A stretch of DNA of 64,000 bases from contig NCSJ02000077.1 of NCBI GenBank assembly GCA_002812745.2, positions 85,783 to 149,782 of the forward strand, read 5' to 3'. Positions 1 through 13,722 of this stretch are shown piece after piece; position 1 is the first letter of the stretch; each line of letters starts with the position of its first letter. This DNA comes from Scytalidium lignicola (lineage: Eukaryota > Ascomycota > Leotiomycetes). The notes under the pieces were generated by a model, which was not told the origin of the DNA, ran no database searches, and was given only the letters and a program-made list of their open reading frames with translations. Position numbers and translations under genes: made by a program.

Positions 1-418
<418 letters not shown>

Positions 419-1162
419 TGTTGCAAGTCGTCTACGGAGCAAAAAGGTCTTAGCTGGTAAAGAAAGTTGAGAGTGTCTCTCGAGGAGACGTAGTTAGCGG
501 AAGAGAAAAATAGTGGACGCGTTTGTGACGCGACAAAGGCAACGCGCATTAAACTAGGATCGGGCAGATCGGAGAGTCTATCCTTTGGACACAACAGTAT
601 ATAGTCACTATAGTATGCAATCACACTTCAGCATAATAACTATGATGTGCAATCACTAAAATTATTATATTAATTCTCTACACCTGCTTGGCTCTTATAT
701 TGTGTATTTACTGTACGTAAGTACTCTTCTATAACACTACCGACGTTTTTGCCGAGGCCACCCTCAATAAACAGAGTTACAAAAAGGTCAATCTCAAGTA
801 AAGCTTTAACTCTTCATAAAAAACGGCAAATAAGACCAAGAAGGATATCTAAAACTTATAAACAATTGGGAAAGAGCCAAGAACATTACTCAAAAAAGAA
901 AACTAAAAGTTTCTTTTAATCAAAGGAAAAAAGATAAAATACGCTAAAAGTTTCAATTATAGTACTGACGTCAGCTTAGGACATGGAACACTCGTAGGTT
1001 TTGGCCGTATACAAATAGCACACGGACACCCAGATGTGCAACAAAATTCTGGATTGGCAGCTCGGCAGCCTCGTCAACCCAGCTAGTGCCCGGAATAGTT
1101 CCGAACACCAGCCTTGCCCCGCAAAAACTGTTTCCCCGCTTTCCCACAGTCACATACGAGTC
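419..1162. other. Divergent intergenic region
   Basis: Lies between the starts of thymidylate synthase (minus) and homocysteine S-methyltransferase (plus), so it should hold both promoters. It is AT-rich from about 640 to 960, with A-tracts. I see no RNA gene or clear regulatory motif. The ATG at 1034 is in frame with the downstream gene but the extra 43 residues do not resemble the family. Confidence 0.5.
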
Positions 1163-2375
1163 ATGTCACTCACCAATACGACCAAGACAACCACCCACAC
1201 CACCGTATCCCAATCGAACAACCAAACCCCCATCCATCTGCTGGATGGCGGGCTAGGTACGACGCTCGAGGATGAATACCACATCACTTTTGACAGCTCA
1301 ACTCCGTTATGGTCGTCCCAGCTCCTGGTCACGGGCACTGAAACCCTCCTCGCTGCGCAGACTGCCTTTGCCAGAGCCGGTGCGGACATTTTACTAACTG
1401 CCACGTATCAATCTTCATTTGAGGGCTTTGAAGCTAACGGCATTCACAAGGGTGAGGCAGCGAGACTGATGAGGCGGGCGGTTGGTATTGCCTGGAAGGC
1501 TCTAGACGAAGGAAAGAATTCCGGGAGCAAGCATGAGGCCGAAATAGCACTCAGTTTGGGAGCTTATGGCGCGACTATGCAGCCGAGTCAAGAGTATACA
1601 GGGATCTATGACGAAAAACACAAGACGATGGAGCAGCTGCGGAAATGGCACTTGACGAGATTCGAGGCATTTTATGGACATGATGAGGAACGCAGGCAGT
1701 GTTGGAAGGAAGTTAGTTATGTTGCTTTTGAAACTCTGCCTTTACTAGTGGAGATACAGGCGGCTAGAGAGGCCATGCAGCAAGCTGAAAAGGACATGCT
1801 TCAAGAAGAGAAGAAGCCGATGTGGATTAGTTGTCTCTTCCCGGGAGCTAGTATGGCCTTGCCTGACGGTAGTTCCTCTCGAGATGTTGTTTATGCCATG
1901 TTAAGTCCCCAGCCTAACGCAGCTGTTCCCATGGGAGTGGGGATCAATTGTACAAAGATTGATAAGTTAGAAAGCCTCATTGAGGAGTTCGAAGCCGCAG
2001 TGCAAGGGCTTATTGATACGGGAACAATCAATGATTGGCCGGTTCTGGTCATGTACCCAGATGGTACAAATGGAGAAATATATAATACTGTTACTAAACA
2101 GTGGGATCCGGTAGATAGAGACGGTAACCAAAAGTTAAACTCGGTAGCTCCTTCTAATTTATATTTTACCCCTTTCGAGGCAATACCGTACTGACTCAGA
2201 ATGGTAGATTCAATGGGATGAGAAGCTTATGCGAGTTGTCCAGCGCACAGATCGAAGAGGACGTTGGAAGGCTATATTCGTTGGGGGATGCTGCAAGACG
2301 AGCCCGGCAATGATTGATAAGCTTAGAAAGGCAATTGATAACTACAGGGGCAGAACTTATAAATTCAAGGTATGA
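1163..2375 (+). CDS. Homocysteine S-methyltransferase (MHT1/SAM4 type)
   Basis: Transfers a methyl group from S-methylmethionine or S-adenosylmethionine to homocysteine, making methionine in the cytosol. Exon 1 (1163-2143) carries the barrel start LLDGGLGTTLED, the GADILLTATYQ strand, the SLGAYGA strand, FETLP and GVGINCTKID (first zinc-ligand Cys). Its frame hits TGA at 2192, but a GTAGCT donor at 2144 and a TAG acceptor at 2207 (64-nt intron) continue into exon 2 (2208-2375). That exon supplies the essential VGGCCKTSP zinc-binding Cys pair, completing the Cys3 site. The predicted protein is 382 residues, slightly long because of a Thr/Asn-rich N-terminus. I chose the ATG at 1163 over 1034 because the extra N-terminus looks non-coding. 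A donor at 2111 would also keep frame, but 2144 fits the family better. Confidence 0.9.
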
Positions 2376-3195
2376 ACCTGTTGATACCTTATCGGAATCC
2401 CACAATTGGAATTCCTCTGGCCAATGGCCAAAACTCTCCCTCGTCTGGCAAGCCATGGCGAACTGTGCATGTGAAACCATTGCATTATAACATGTTTGCT
2501 TTAAGCAAATAGGTATAACTAAGTATAAAATTCACAAAATGCACTATTGGCTATGGCTTAAAGTAAATCCTTCTGGTATTGAAAGGTCCACATTTTGAAT
2601 TTGTAAGGTCTAACCTTGTACAAGATAAGCATTAACTTACTTATAATTAGTTTAGTTTGGATATTTGTAGACTTTGCCCGGATGAAGATCCAACCGAAGA
2701 TACCGTGGCCTGTTAAGTTGATTTAATAACAAGCCTCGGAGGGCGTGGCAGCCGATGTCGCTCAATACAGCGGAATCCTTTAAAATCCCATACCAGGACT
2801 CGGAGTCGTAAGCCGCTTGTAGCCGTCTTTTGTTTGCCCTAACATCCTATTGTACAATGCTGAGCTCAAGTTCGGTTATAAGTTATCGAGCATTCATATA
2901 GTATCGAGTATTCATGTCAAAGTGTTAATCGGAACCATATTAGTTCTAAATACTTTAGAAGTCAATAAAGACCAACGGCATCTAAAAATTACTTTATTTT
3001 CAACGTTATCTTTGTATTCCTTCGTATACCGAGGATCGGCATACAATACAAACAAACTTTGTGTTACTAACTACCCCGCTGTCTAACTAGCTGCTCGCTA
3101 GATATCCACCTTTGGTTCTCTCCCTCTAATACGAAAGAGTAGGAAAAAAAAAGTAGTCCGAGTACCTAAGAACTAAAACGTTGAATTCTTGAAAG
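2376..3195. other. Intergenic region
   Basis: Separates the methyltransferase from pyruvate decarboxylase, both on the plus strand. It probably holds the 3' end of the first and the promoter of the second. A short open frame at 2850-3086 has no recognisable protein features and AT-rich codons. I see nothing else. Confidence 0.5.
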
Positions 3196-5311
<2,116 letters not shown>

Positions 5312-6502
5312 TCATTGTATGGATGAAAGTGCAGTATTTCTAACTTATTGAGACGCTAGAGCGAAGGATAGAAATTAAAGGAAGATTAGCGTTATTTAGC
5401 TTAGATTTAAGAGTAGAGAAATAAATTAGTGACTGCTCACCAGCTTTAGAGCGTTGAGAATGATTTTATGCTTTGACCTTTTGATGAGATGGTGTAACTT
5501 AATCCTGCCTACTCCATATGCTATCCTCGAAGGAGCAATGTAGTTTTAGCGCTAGATACTGACCTAATCCGCTTACTCACAGGCGTTGTAATGCTACAGA
5601 CTGTAGCCAGGGGAGGTTGACGAGCTGATAAACAATATACCCGGGATTTGCTAATGTAATCTGCTATTGAAAAAACTGACATTATTCTGTGAGCCATATT
5701 CCTAAAGGTACAGTACAGCTATAGAGGTATGGAGAAAACACGCTGCAAGCATAAGATAAAATTCATCACGAATACATAGTACATGATGCTCATCCAATGG
5801 AGCAAGAGAATCACAAGTCTGTTGACAAGTAGCGAGCGTGCAGAGAAATGAGAAAATGTCACCAACCAATAGCAACACAGGAAAGAAGAGCAGCTTTTCA
5901 ATCAATTTGAAGCATTGAGCATTTCATGTAAAGAATGCCCGTGATCCGCAGTAACAGAGCGAGAAAAAGTAGAGAGCTAATCAGCCAGCAAAGCATCTCT
6001 TTTCGCATTGCTTTTGCAGTCTTTAGCGCTATCCCATAAGGTACGCTTTCCCAAATAACACTTAAGCAAGACCGCTGCCATCAAGAACTGAAGAAAATAG
6101 TAAACAACACAGGTTGAAAACCGTCCAGCGTACAACCAGTTGCAATCCTTCGCATCCCAGATTTTGCGCTACACGCCATCTGCTAACCCATTCAACAAAA
6201 GAAAATACAAGCTCCATCCACCGATGAACACTTGTATTACTAACCACGAAGGATGTCATAAATCATCGAGGAAAAGAATAGAAAACCATCAACGTAAGTC
6301 ACAAAACCCAGACCACCTTTGAGCGAGATGCCCTTTCATCGCCGCTTCAGAAACTCCGTTAACACCAGTTACACCGTGGCCAGCAGCAGGTCGTAAATCA
6401 AACTCATTGCAGCACGAAGTTCCAAGACTAGAACCGACTCGAGGTACAAAAGAAACAAAAGAGGCGCAGTCAAAGAGTCGGAAGATGGTACTATAAACAA
6501 AT
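5312..6502. other. Intergenic region between convergent genes
   Basis: Lies between the 3' ends of pyruvate decarboxylase (plus) and the Ser-rich protein (minus). Short open frames on both strands (about 5702-5905 and 6062-6322) show no family resemblance and overlap one another. I see no RNA gene or repeat. Confidence 0.5.
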
Positions 6503-7369
6503 CTAGTCCATATAAAAGTCACCCTTTAGAATACGCTCCTGGAACGCATCGGGCTGTCTCCTAGCCGGTCTGGCAGGCTGTGGCTGCGGTTGTGGCTGCG
6601 GGGTCTGGATAGTCGCAGCTGGTGGAGCGGGCATATCGCTGACACTCATGGCACGCTCATGCATAGCTGGGTATTTATTCGCATGATTGGAAGGAGAAGT
6701 GGACAAGGAGGGTCGGTGAGGGTGAGAGACAGAACTCTCGGCTCGAGATCTAAGCTGCTCGGACCAGTTGAAGCCGGTGCCTTCAGCTGGACGAGTGGAT
6801 GGGAGGTTAGATGAAGTTCTTGGCTTTGATGTGCTGCTTGCCTGAGAAGAAGAAAGCGTTCCCGGAGGCGTTCCTCGTCCGCCTCTGCTCCCACTACGAT
6901 CTCTTGAAGAAATGGTGGAGTTGGAAGGGGGGGTTCTACCCTGTGCGATGGGGCTATTGCCACCATTACCTGTCCGGACGTTTCGCAGTGCTTGAGCGCC
7001 GAAGGAGATACGTCGTACGAATGGAGTAATTGGCGTACTGCGTGTAGGTCCCTCATCATCGTCTATAGCGTTCTCATCGATGGAATCAGAACCAGCAGTT
7101 GAGATACTTGCTCGTCTGGCTCCAAATGGAAACGGGGATACTTGAGTGGGTGACGATCCTGATAGGCCAAGGGTTGAGATTGACATGCGGCGACGATTTT
7201 GGTCTTGAGCTGTTGCGATCGAAATAGCTCCCGGGAACGGGGCAGTGGGAGCGCCGGATGTGCTGTTAGAGCGGCCAAATATATTGCCAAACGTCTGTGT
7301 AGTGAAAGATCCACAACGAGGACGGGAAGATGCGTCCGGAGGAGTGTTGTTACCGTTATTGGAAGACAT
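6503..7369 (-). CDS. Conserved Pezizomycotina Ser/Pro-rich protein, function unknown
   Basis: A single-exon protein of 288 residues, mostly low complexity and probably disordered. The N-terminus has a block SSRPRCGSFTTQTFGNIFGR, followed by RRRMSISTLGLSGS, a possible phosphorylation context. It then has FVRRISFGAQALRNVRTGNG, EGTGFNWSEQLRSRAE, a Pro-Gln tract, and a distinctive end FQERILKGDFYMD. From memory of fungal proteomes this block order, especially the FQERILKGDFYMD tail, is conserved among filamentous ascomycetes, but no function is known to me. The several RRxS/RRxSxS patches suggest basophilic kinase sites; that is inference. No transmembrane segment or signal peptide. Start chosen at the MSSNNGN methionine, which opens the conserved block. 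Confidence 0.8.
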   Translation of the reverse strand: MSSNNGNNTPPDASSRPRCGSFTTQTFGNIFGRSNSTSGAPTAPFPGAISIATAQDQNRRRMSISTLGLSGSSPTQVSPFPFGARRASISTAGSDSIDENAIDDDEGPTRSTPITPFVRRISFGAQALRNVRTGNGGNSPIAQGRTPPSNSTISSRDRSGSRGGRGTPPGTLSSSQASSTSKPRTSSNLPSTRPAEGTGFNWSEQLRSRAESSVSHPHRPSLSTSPSNHANKYPAMHERAMSVSDMPAPPAATIQTPQPQPQPQPARPARRQPDAFQERILKGDFYMD

Positions 7370-7474
7370 CTTTGAAGGACAGTGCTGCGGACTGCGGTAT
7401 CGGACTGCGGTGTAGGAGCTCTCTTCTGGCGAAGCAGTCGCCTGTTTGCTGGTATTTGGAGGTAATTTAACTCC

Positions 7475-7933
7475 TTAACAAGCCTTTCCGTCTGCGAAGA
7501 TGTCGCCTAGCTTTATTATATTTGTGTGATTAACCTGTTCGTGTCGGACGACGATAGGATAGCCGCACTGAGTAAGTTTTTCCGCAGGCAGCTCCGCCCT
7601 TGGATATTGGTGTGAATTCGTGAACACCTCAGCCTGATTGTTGATATATGAAGCCAAGTCCGACCAGGACAAAGAATTGTGTATTAAGAATAGCTGACGA
7701 TGTAGAGTGTGAAAGAAGGAGGAAGGTGTCGAATGGGGGAGGCGGGCATTTGTAGAAGGGTCGAAGACAGATGAGTGGGTTGCTATATGGGGAGAGAGTG
7801 GTGAGAGCTCGGTGATACGATTGGCCCATGCTTGAGTAAGGTTTGCCCCCGAGATTGTTGCTCCATTGGCGATTAGATGTGCGCTAACTAGGGCAAGGTA
7901 TCTGATTGGCCAACCAGGCGATGCGGACGTCAC
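7475..7933 (-). CDS. Hypothetical protein, 152 residues
   Basis: An uninterrupted frame of 152 codons, 105 bp beyond the start of the Ser-rich protein on the same strand. I do not recognise it. Composition is that of an ordinary globular protein, with helical segments (RYLALVSAHLIANGA; LTQAWANRITEL) and no signal peptide, low complexity or obvious catalytic motif. Overlapping frames on the same strand are shorter. It could be a genuine small gene, one exon of a larger gene, or chance. Confidence 0.35.
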   Translation of the reverse strand: MTSASPGWPIRYLALVSAHLIANGATISGANLTQAWANRITELSPLSPHIATHSSVFDPSTNARLPHSTPSSFFHTLHRQLFLIHNSLSWSDLASYINNQAEVFTNSHQYPRAELPAEKLTQCGYPIVVRHEQVNHTNIIKLGDIFADGKAC

Positions 7934-9630
7934 TTGCGTAGACGAAGCATTGTGGGGTTAGGAGGCGCTAGTCCCGAAACTGCCTCGTGCGCAACCTTCG
8001 AATGAGATGGCATTGGAGTAAATCTCAGCATGCTGGAAGTTAATCAAGAACTGCATAACACGGCGCATGCTATTGCATGCTGCCACATGATATTCCTCAA
8101 TTCGAGAGGGGCAAAGGGCAGGGAAGGCATGAGCATGTTATCAGCATTTGATCGGTGGCCATGATCAAAAGCCGAGGAGCTTGTTGACCCATACCACAGA
8201 CCCAAGCACAGTCATCCACAAGTCCCAACGGCAAGTGCATCATCCACAGAGTTGCGCCAGAACGCTCATCTGGACCACGTTTACACGGCATTGTCTGTTG
8301 ATGAGGGCCTCCAGGGTCTCCTCCCGTCAGCTTAAGCCACGTTCAAACAAGTTCCAGGTCTTCCGGAGGCCGAAAGCCTTAGTTGCAGTGGCATTCCCCG
8401 CAACCCTTTGCTCTTGATAGGTTGGATAAGCAGTAGAGCCACGACGGAGCCAGAACGAGACCAAACGGATCCAGCCTTTAATAAACTACGCATGATCTAG
8501 CGTCTGTGGACAAACAACGCCATGAGCGCCTTCCTTGGGAAACCACCGTCGTAGTCCACTGGGCTAGTAATTAGAGAGCACAACCAAAAGAAGTTCGACC
8601 TTATACTTGGAAATATCTGGAAACTGGACGGGTCATATTCTCAATGTCCGTACGCTCTCCTACCCAAGAAACGATTCCAAATTACAAGTCGTGATGAAAC
8701 TGATATTACAAATGTGGCTTCCAGCCGCAACAACCAATTCTGATCCCTCAGATTCGGCTCCGTGGGCTTCCCCCCTTCTTCCAACCCACATCCTCTACTG
8801 TAAAAGCCCAACAATGCCTTGGAATGAGAGCCTATTGATTTATGTGCTAAGATTACGTATATCAACTGCATCCCGTCACTATTGTTGGGCCGATTCTTGC
8901 ATCCCGGGAGATTAGGTTGGCGTACTTGGGTAAGGGTGTGAGTGAAATCACTGATCACGGCAGGCAACGATCCTCTGCCGTTGCTTGTCGATCGCAAAAC
9001 TTCGTCGGTCAATGCACGTGCCAGTCAGCTTTGAGTTTCAAAAACATATTGATTACTGGTACAGCACGGATATACGTTTGCTCTGATATGAGGATTGACA
9101 TATTGTGATTAGTTATCTGAGAGATTGAAATAATCCCTATCACATGATCACCCCGTTGTAACTAATACCAACAGAACCCTTTGTAAGAAGTACCAAGATC
9201 AGTTCTAGCTCAAGTCCAAATATTGTTAATCCAACATCAAGGAAGAGAGCATTGTCGTCCTCTATATCCACACACCCAATCATAGCCCAATATTTGTAAT
9301 ATTTCCTCATATAACCGTTATATCTACTGTTGTCAGGCTAGGACCTTTTTGAACATTCCCACATCACATAGACAGAGGCTCAAGGAATTTTTGAGCCGCT
9401 ATGCTGTTCCCCCCCCATTATTCATACTGTAGAGGCAAGGATCTGTTTGTAGCCTCTTGTCTAAACAGAGGTTGCAGGAGCACCTCTCCATGAAAGCTGA
9501 TTGGACGAACACGGGTATTTTCCGAAGCTAGGTACCTCACAAGATCGCAAGGCTTTATACCAACCCATATTGTAGGCTCTTGTAATAAAGGCTCTTGGGG
9601 TGTACATTTATCAATCAGAACAAGTATCTA
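7934..9630. other. Gene-poor stretch
   Basis: About 1.7 kb with only short overlapping frames on both strands (8097-8417, 8607-9012), none resembling a known family. Base composition is similar to the flanking genic DNA, so this does not look like RIPed repeat. It may contain an unrecognised small gene or long untranslated sequence. I can support nothing specific. Confidence 0.4.
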
Positions 9631-10914
9631 TCAAGATTGGGACTTGATCATGAAAATCTAGTAGAGGTCGTGTCAGTAGGAGACTTTAGACATAGCGACT
9701 TAGAGAATATACCTGATTCAAAGCCGTAGCATCCATGCTAGCCATCCTCTTCTGCGCAATGTTCCGTGATCGCACGAGATGCCTTCCATGCATCAAAGGA
9801 GTCGAAAGTCCACTAGAGTTGGTCGTAATAGATACCGAAGGCGTGCTCTCTTTTGTAGTTGATTCTGAAGTGTGGTCTAATGAGGCAGACGAGGTCTCGC
9901 GTTTCACCTTTCGCTTTTCTTTTTTGAGGCGCTTTCTCTCTTCTCTGGATATTTCTTCCTCGGAGGCGGAGCTTTGCTCCTTCTCCTTTGTGGCCTTCTT
10001 GTCCTTTTTNATTCTTTTTATCTTTCTTATCCTTTTTCCCCTTCTTTTCTTTCTTCTCTTTCTTTTCTTCTTGCTCAGCGATGATATCTGCCATCTCGGA
10101 GTCAATATCCTGCTCCTTTTTCACCTTCTTTGTGGTATCCTTTATTTCTTGCAATGCAGCTTGGACTTTATCGAGGTCTTCCAACCTAGCCTCAGATCTT
10201 CGTTTCCTCTTAAATTTCTTAACTTTCACTGCTACAACTTCTGCAGGATCTTCTTCATCCTCCTCTTCCTTGACATTTCGTTTACTTTTCGCTTTCTTTG
10301 GCTTCTCCGCTTCTTCTCCGGAAGAAACAACCTCGGATTTTATGATGGTTAAGTCTTTCTCATCCTCCTCCAGTTTTTTAACCCTCTCGGCCTCTCCATC
10401 AATCAAATCTTGGATCTTATCACCAATAAGTAATCCTCCTTTCACAAACCTAATACTCCCCCACTTCCTCTCTGTATAAATCGCCCTCTTCAGATCATCC
10501 CTACTCTTCTGTTCTTTCTCCATCTCTTCTTCATCCCTACCATTCAACCTCCCCAGCAAGTTCTGAAAGACATCTAGTCCAGTACACTCGCCAGGCCCGA
10601 TACCACTGCCAATTTTCGCTCCTAACCCGAGATTATCATCTTTCAGAAATACTCGGATGTGTGATGCGTTTGCGGCAGTATGATGTTCAGCATGAGGTGC
10701 ATCCTTGGCTCCGAGTAATTCGCCAGGTTGCCACCCTTTTGAAGTCATTATCTTGTGGCCAAAGCTCTCTGTATTTTTGGTCCATTTTGTATTATTCGGA
10801 TCATGCGAAAGCTTTACCCGCCTGATAGGTATCTTTTAGTAATGTCCATAACTCGTTGGAATACTAGGAATTAAGTGGATAGGGGTCATACTTTCGGGGT
10901 CCGGAAAGTCCCAT
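9631..10914 (-). CDS. PXR1: G-patch nucleolar protein PXR1 (GNO1/PinX1 family)
   Basis: PXR1 works in rRNA and snoRNA maturation in the nucleolus and its human relative PinX1 inhibits telomerase. Three exons on the minus strand: 10914-10892 (MGLSGPRK), 10821-9713, and 9657-9631. The second opens with the family's KLSHDPNNTKWTKNTESFG and GWQPGELLGAKDAPH, then a G-patch ending in DDNLGLGAKIG, DVFQNLLGRLNG, and KWGSIRFVKGGLL. A long Lys/Glu-rich tail (repeated KKxKK) follows, then HLVRSRNIAQKRMASMDATALNQ, completed by the tiny last exon IFMIKSQS. An ambiguous base at 10010 in a homopolymer-rich stretch breaks the frame; omitting it restores one continuous frame of about 385 residues, so it is probably an assembly artefact. 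Confidence 0.92.
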
Positions 10915-11522
10915 TTTGCGATATAAGGACTCAATGGGCCAGTTTTGAAATCGTAGAGTATCGTTTTATTATCGTAGAAATTTAAAAGCGATAAACTTTG
11001 GTGAAATTTTGGCGGTGCGGATAATGCCGAGGCTAGTGCGTCGGACTAATCCTATTATGTTATAGCCAATCACAGATGAGCTACCGAGTTGTTTGAAACT
11101 TACCAATTTGATGCCCTGCTCGAAAGCTAAAGTGTTGATTGAACAACTTATCTCCTCTTGAGCAGCTTATACGTCTTTTCTATAAAAATGAGAATATAAC
11201 AGCTGGAAATGCAGTTATCATCTAGTAAATTACAAACTGACTCGATTGACTAAATCTCATATAATTTATAGCACGGGTTCATATTATACTACAATAAAAT
11301 AATCATTCTATTTATAGGGAAAATTTAACTAAAGTCTTACCATTCATTTACTTCTTACAACAGTTTATATGACCATGCTATTCTTCTCAACATTTTTTNG
11401 ACCTTTAGTATCTTATCATTCTAATTTCAACACTCTCGATATCAAAACAAAACATTCTCATTTTAGTCTGCTAAAGGCTGGGATAATTCCTTTAAGCATC
11501 CTTTGCTGGGGTCAGTGCGGAT
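10915..11522. other. Intergenic region, AT-rich
   Basis: Upstream of PXR1 and downstream of the ankyrin-vWA gene, both on the minus strand, so it probably holds the PXR1 promoter. The ambiguous base at 11399 lies in a T-tract. The short plus-strand frame at 11369-11593 is antisense to the last exon of the neighbouring gene and is not believed. Confidence 0.5.
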
Positions 11523-13444
11523 CTAGGCTAGATTCGCATCAAGAATTGGGCCCATCAACAACTCTAGAAGCTGCAGTAAACGAATTTTGTTAGCATTGGT
11601 ATCTAGGAACGGGCCTTTTCTTGAGATGGAGAAAAGGGATCATAAGAACATACCCATTGTTCTAACCGCGCATCTTGGTCCTGATACCTTCTGAATTCGT
11701 CATCTAGCCTTTCTGTTATTACATTAGCATGTGACATGCACAAAGATTCTTATATTTCATATCCTCCACCCTGTTGAAGTTTCTATGCCCGCTTGTCTCT
11801 TAGAAGCAGGGGATTAACCTACCAGAAGTGCAATACAGCACATCATCGAGCGTATTGTTCTCGTTAAGGTTCCTCAGAAATCTAGCCGCCTGCTCATCCG
11901 AGCCAATCTGGCTGACTTGGAAACGGACAACTGGAGAGAAAAGTTAGAACAGAAATTAAAATCAAACCTCATCTTGAGATGGAGCGAAAGGCTAGCTGGG
12001 CGACAACTTACCTTTACGATCGTAGCCATGTTCCTCAAGCGTCTTACCACACTCAATGATAGTTTCTCTGAGCGTGTTGTACCTCTCTGGTGAACCGTTG
12101 GGTCCTGTTGGATAGCCATCGGTGATTATTGAAACGAGGACTGGGCGCTTAAAATTATTGCTTTCTAGAGGCTTGTAAACTATATCCTCTAGCACTTTCC
12201 GTCTCAAGTTGGTACCGATTTCAGTCCATCCGTTCAGAGGTAAGCTATTCATAACTTCGTTAATTGTGTCCAAAGTAGGCTTAGACATGTTTGGGGTAGT
12301 TGGCTGGTTAATAAATCGTAGTTCAATCCCTTCGTTGTCAGGGACGAGCCGTGTTGTGATAGTAGTAATTCTTTGGGCCACTCTGTTCTGGCTCTCCCTC
12401 CGGTTCTCCTCACGCATTGATCCGCTGTCATCTTTTGTCTCCCGATTAGTTGATGCAAACATACGGAAATTTGATAAAGGAAATTAATGGCTTGCTAATA
12501 TGACATACCACAATAAAGAACTGGTTGGTAAAGGGCTAGCCTGGTCAAGTCCTTCACATCCAGTGTATTATCTGGATTTGAATCTAGTCTCAAAGCTTTG
12601 TCAAGGACATCTTGCAAGAATGGATCATCTTTGCGGAAAAACTTATCCAACTTTGCCTCGGTGATGAAATTCATGACATCTTTTTTAAACTCAGCTTCGG
12701 GCTTGGGCGCTTGAAGTTCCTATTCAGACGTGATTAATTGAGTCCCCAAGGATTTCGAAATGAGCTTACATTTGGGATTATGGAATCAAATACACCACTC
12801 ATATCAAATCGGTTCTTAATGGCTTGAGCAGCGACTAAGCCAGCGCCAATCACCCCTGCTACAGTAGCAGCAGTCTTAACATTGCTGTTGGCCCATGCTA
12901 CAATGAAGAGTAACAGCCCAGTAAGCATGAAAAGGACCTCAATTCGACTGGTGGATCTTTGTGCTCGTGGGAGCATCGCCTGCAGTGTAGCGCGATCATT
13001 TCTCCTTGTTGCTACCTTCTCGGCCGACTCTCCCTTTTTATTCTCAGCTGTGGGTGATGCTCCGGCGTCCACCAGAGCGCTAATTATTCTTGGGGACTTG
13101 TATGTTTTTACTGCAGCAAGCAGAGGCGTTGAGTCTTCATCTACAGCTGACGGCAATAACGGATCTGCTTGTTTTTTGAGAAGGATCTGGATAATATGGC
13201 CGGCATCCCTTTTTGTTTTCGATGCTGCAACCCAGAGCGGGGGTCGTGAGCCAGGAGGGCCATTCGGATCAGCTCCATTTTCCAACAGCAGCTTGATTGT
13301 GGCTATATGACCGTTCCATACAGCAGCGCCAAGGGGTGTCAATTTTGACTTTGTATGGATAGAGTTTATATCCTTGCTGTGATTCTTCAAGTCACTCGTC
13401 GTAAGGTTTCCATTAAATGCATGCTTGTAAACTGTCCCCATCAT
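11523..13444 (-). CDS. Ankyrin-repeat and vWA-domain membrane protein
   Basis: Six exons on the minus strand give 506 residues with consistent phases: 13444-12770, 12719-12509, 12431-12012, 11930-11823, 11712-11654, 11570-11523. The N-terminal third has ankyrin repeats (LTPLGAAVWNGHIATIKLLLENGADPN; STPLLAAVKT...ISALVDAGASP). A hydrophobic segment (VLFMLTGLLLFIVAWANS) and a second Ala/Val-rich stretch follow. A von Willebrand A domain comes next: strand 1 ends in VLYCDDSGSM, the DxSxS metal site, and later strands read PVLVSIITDGYP and VVRFQVSQIGSDEQAARFLRNL. The C-terminus is RLDDEFRRYQDQDARLEQW-LLELLMGPILD. Proteins of this layout are common in filamentous ascomycetes without known function. 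A membrane-anchored, metal-dependent ligand binder is a reasonable inference. Identification of the domains is secure. Confidence 0.88.
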
Positions 13445-13722
13445 TTCAGAAATATGATAGTCGTGATGTTAGGTTCAGGGTTCAGTTGGTTGTCACTCAA
13501 GTGGATACTCAGAAATATACAAATAAGCAGGGTCTTAAGTAAAGGACCCATTTCAAAGAGCCTCAGAATCAAATACATCTCATAGCCCTCCTTGCTAACG
13601 TCAACGTGGCAGAATGTCTACGTGGTTTGAGGCTTGTAGATCCCCTCTTGAATAGCCAATCTGCAGTTGTCGAGCTAATCGAACTTCAGCCCAACGCAGA
13701 ATTCTAAGCCTCCCAAGCTACG

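Noticed and set aside
1034..1162. Longer N-terminus for the homocysteine methyltransferase from ATG 1034
   Set aside because: The extra residues have no family similarity and look like leader sequence; ATG 1163 gives a normal-length enzyme.
9735..10479. Plus-strand Phe/Ser/Leu-rich frames that look like membrane proteins
   Set aside because: They are antisense to the Lys/Glu-rich tail of PXR1.
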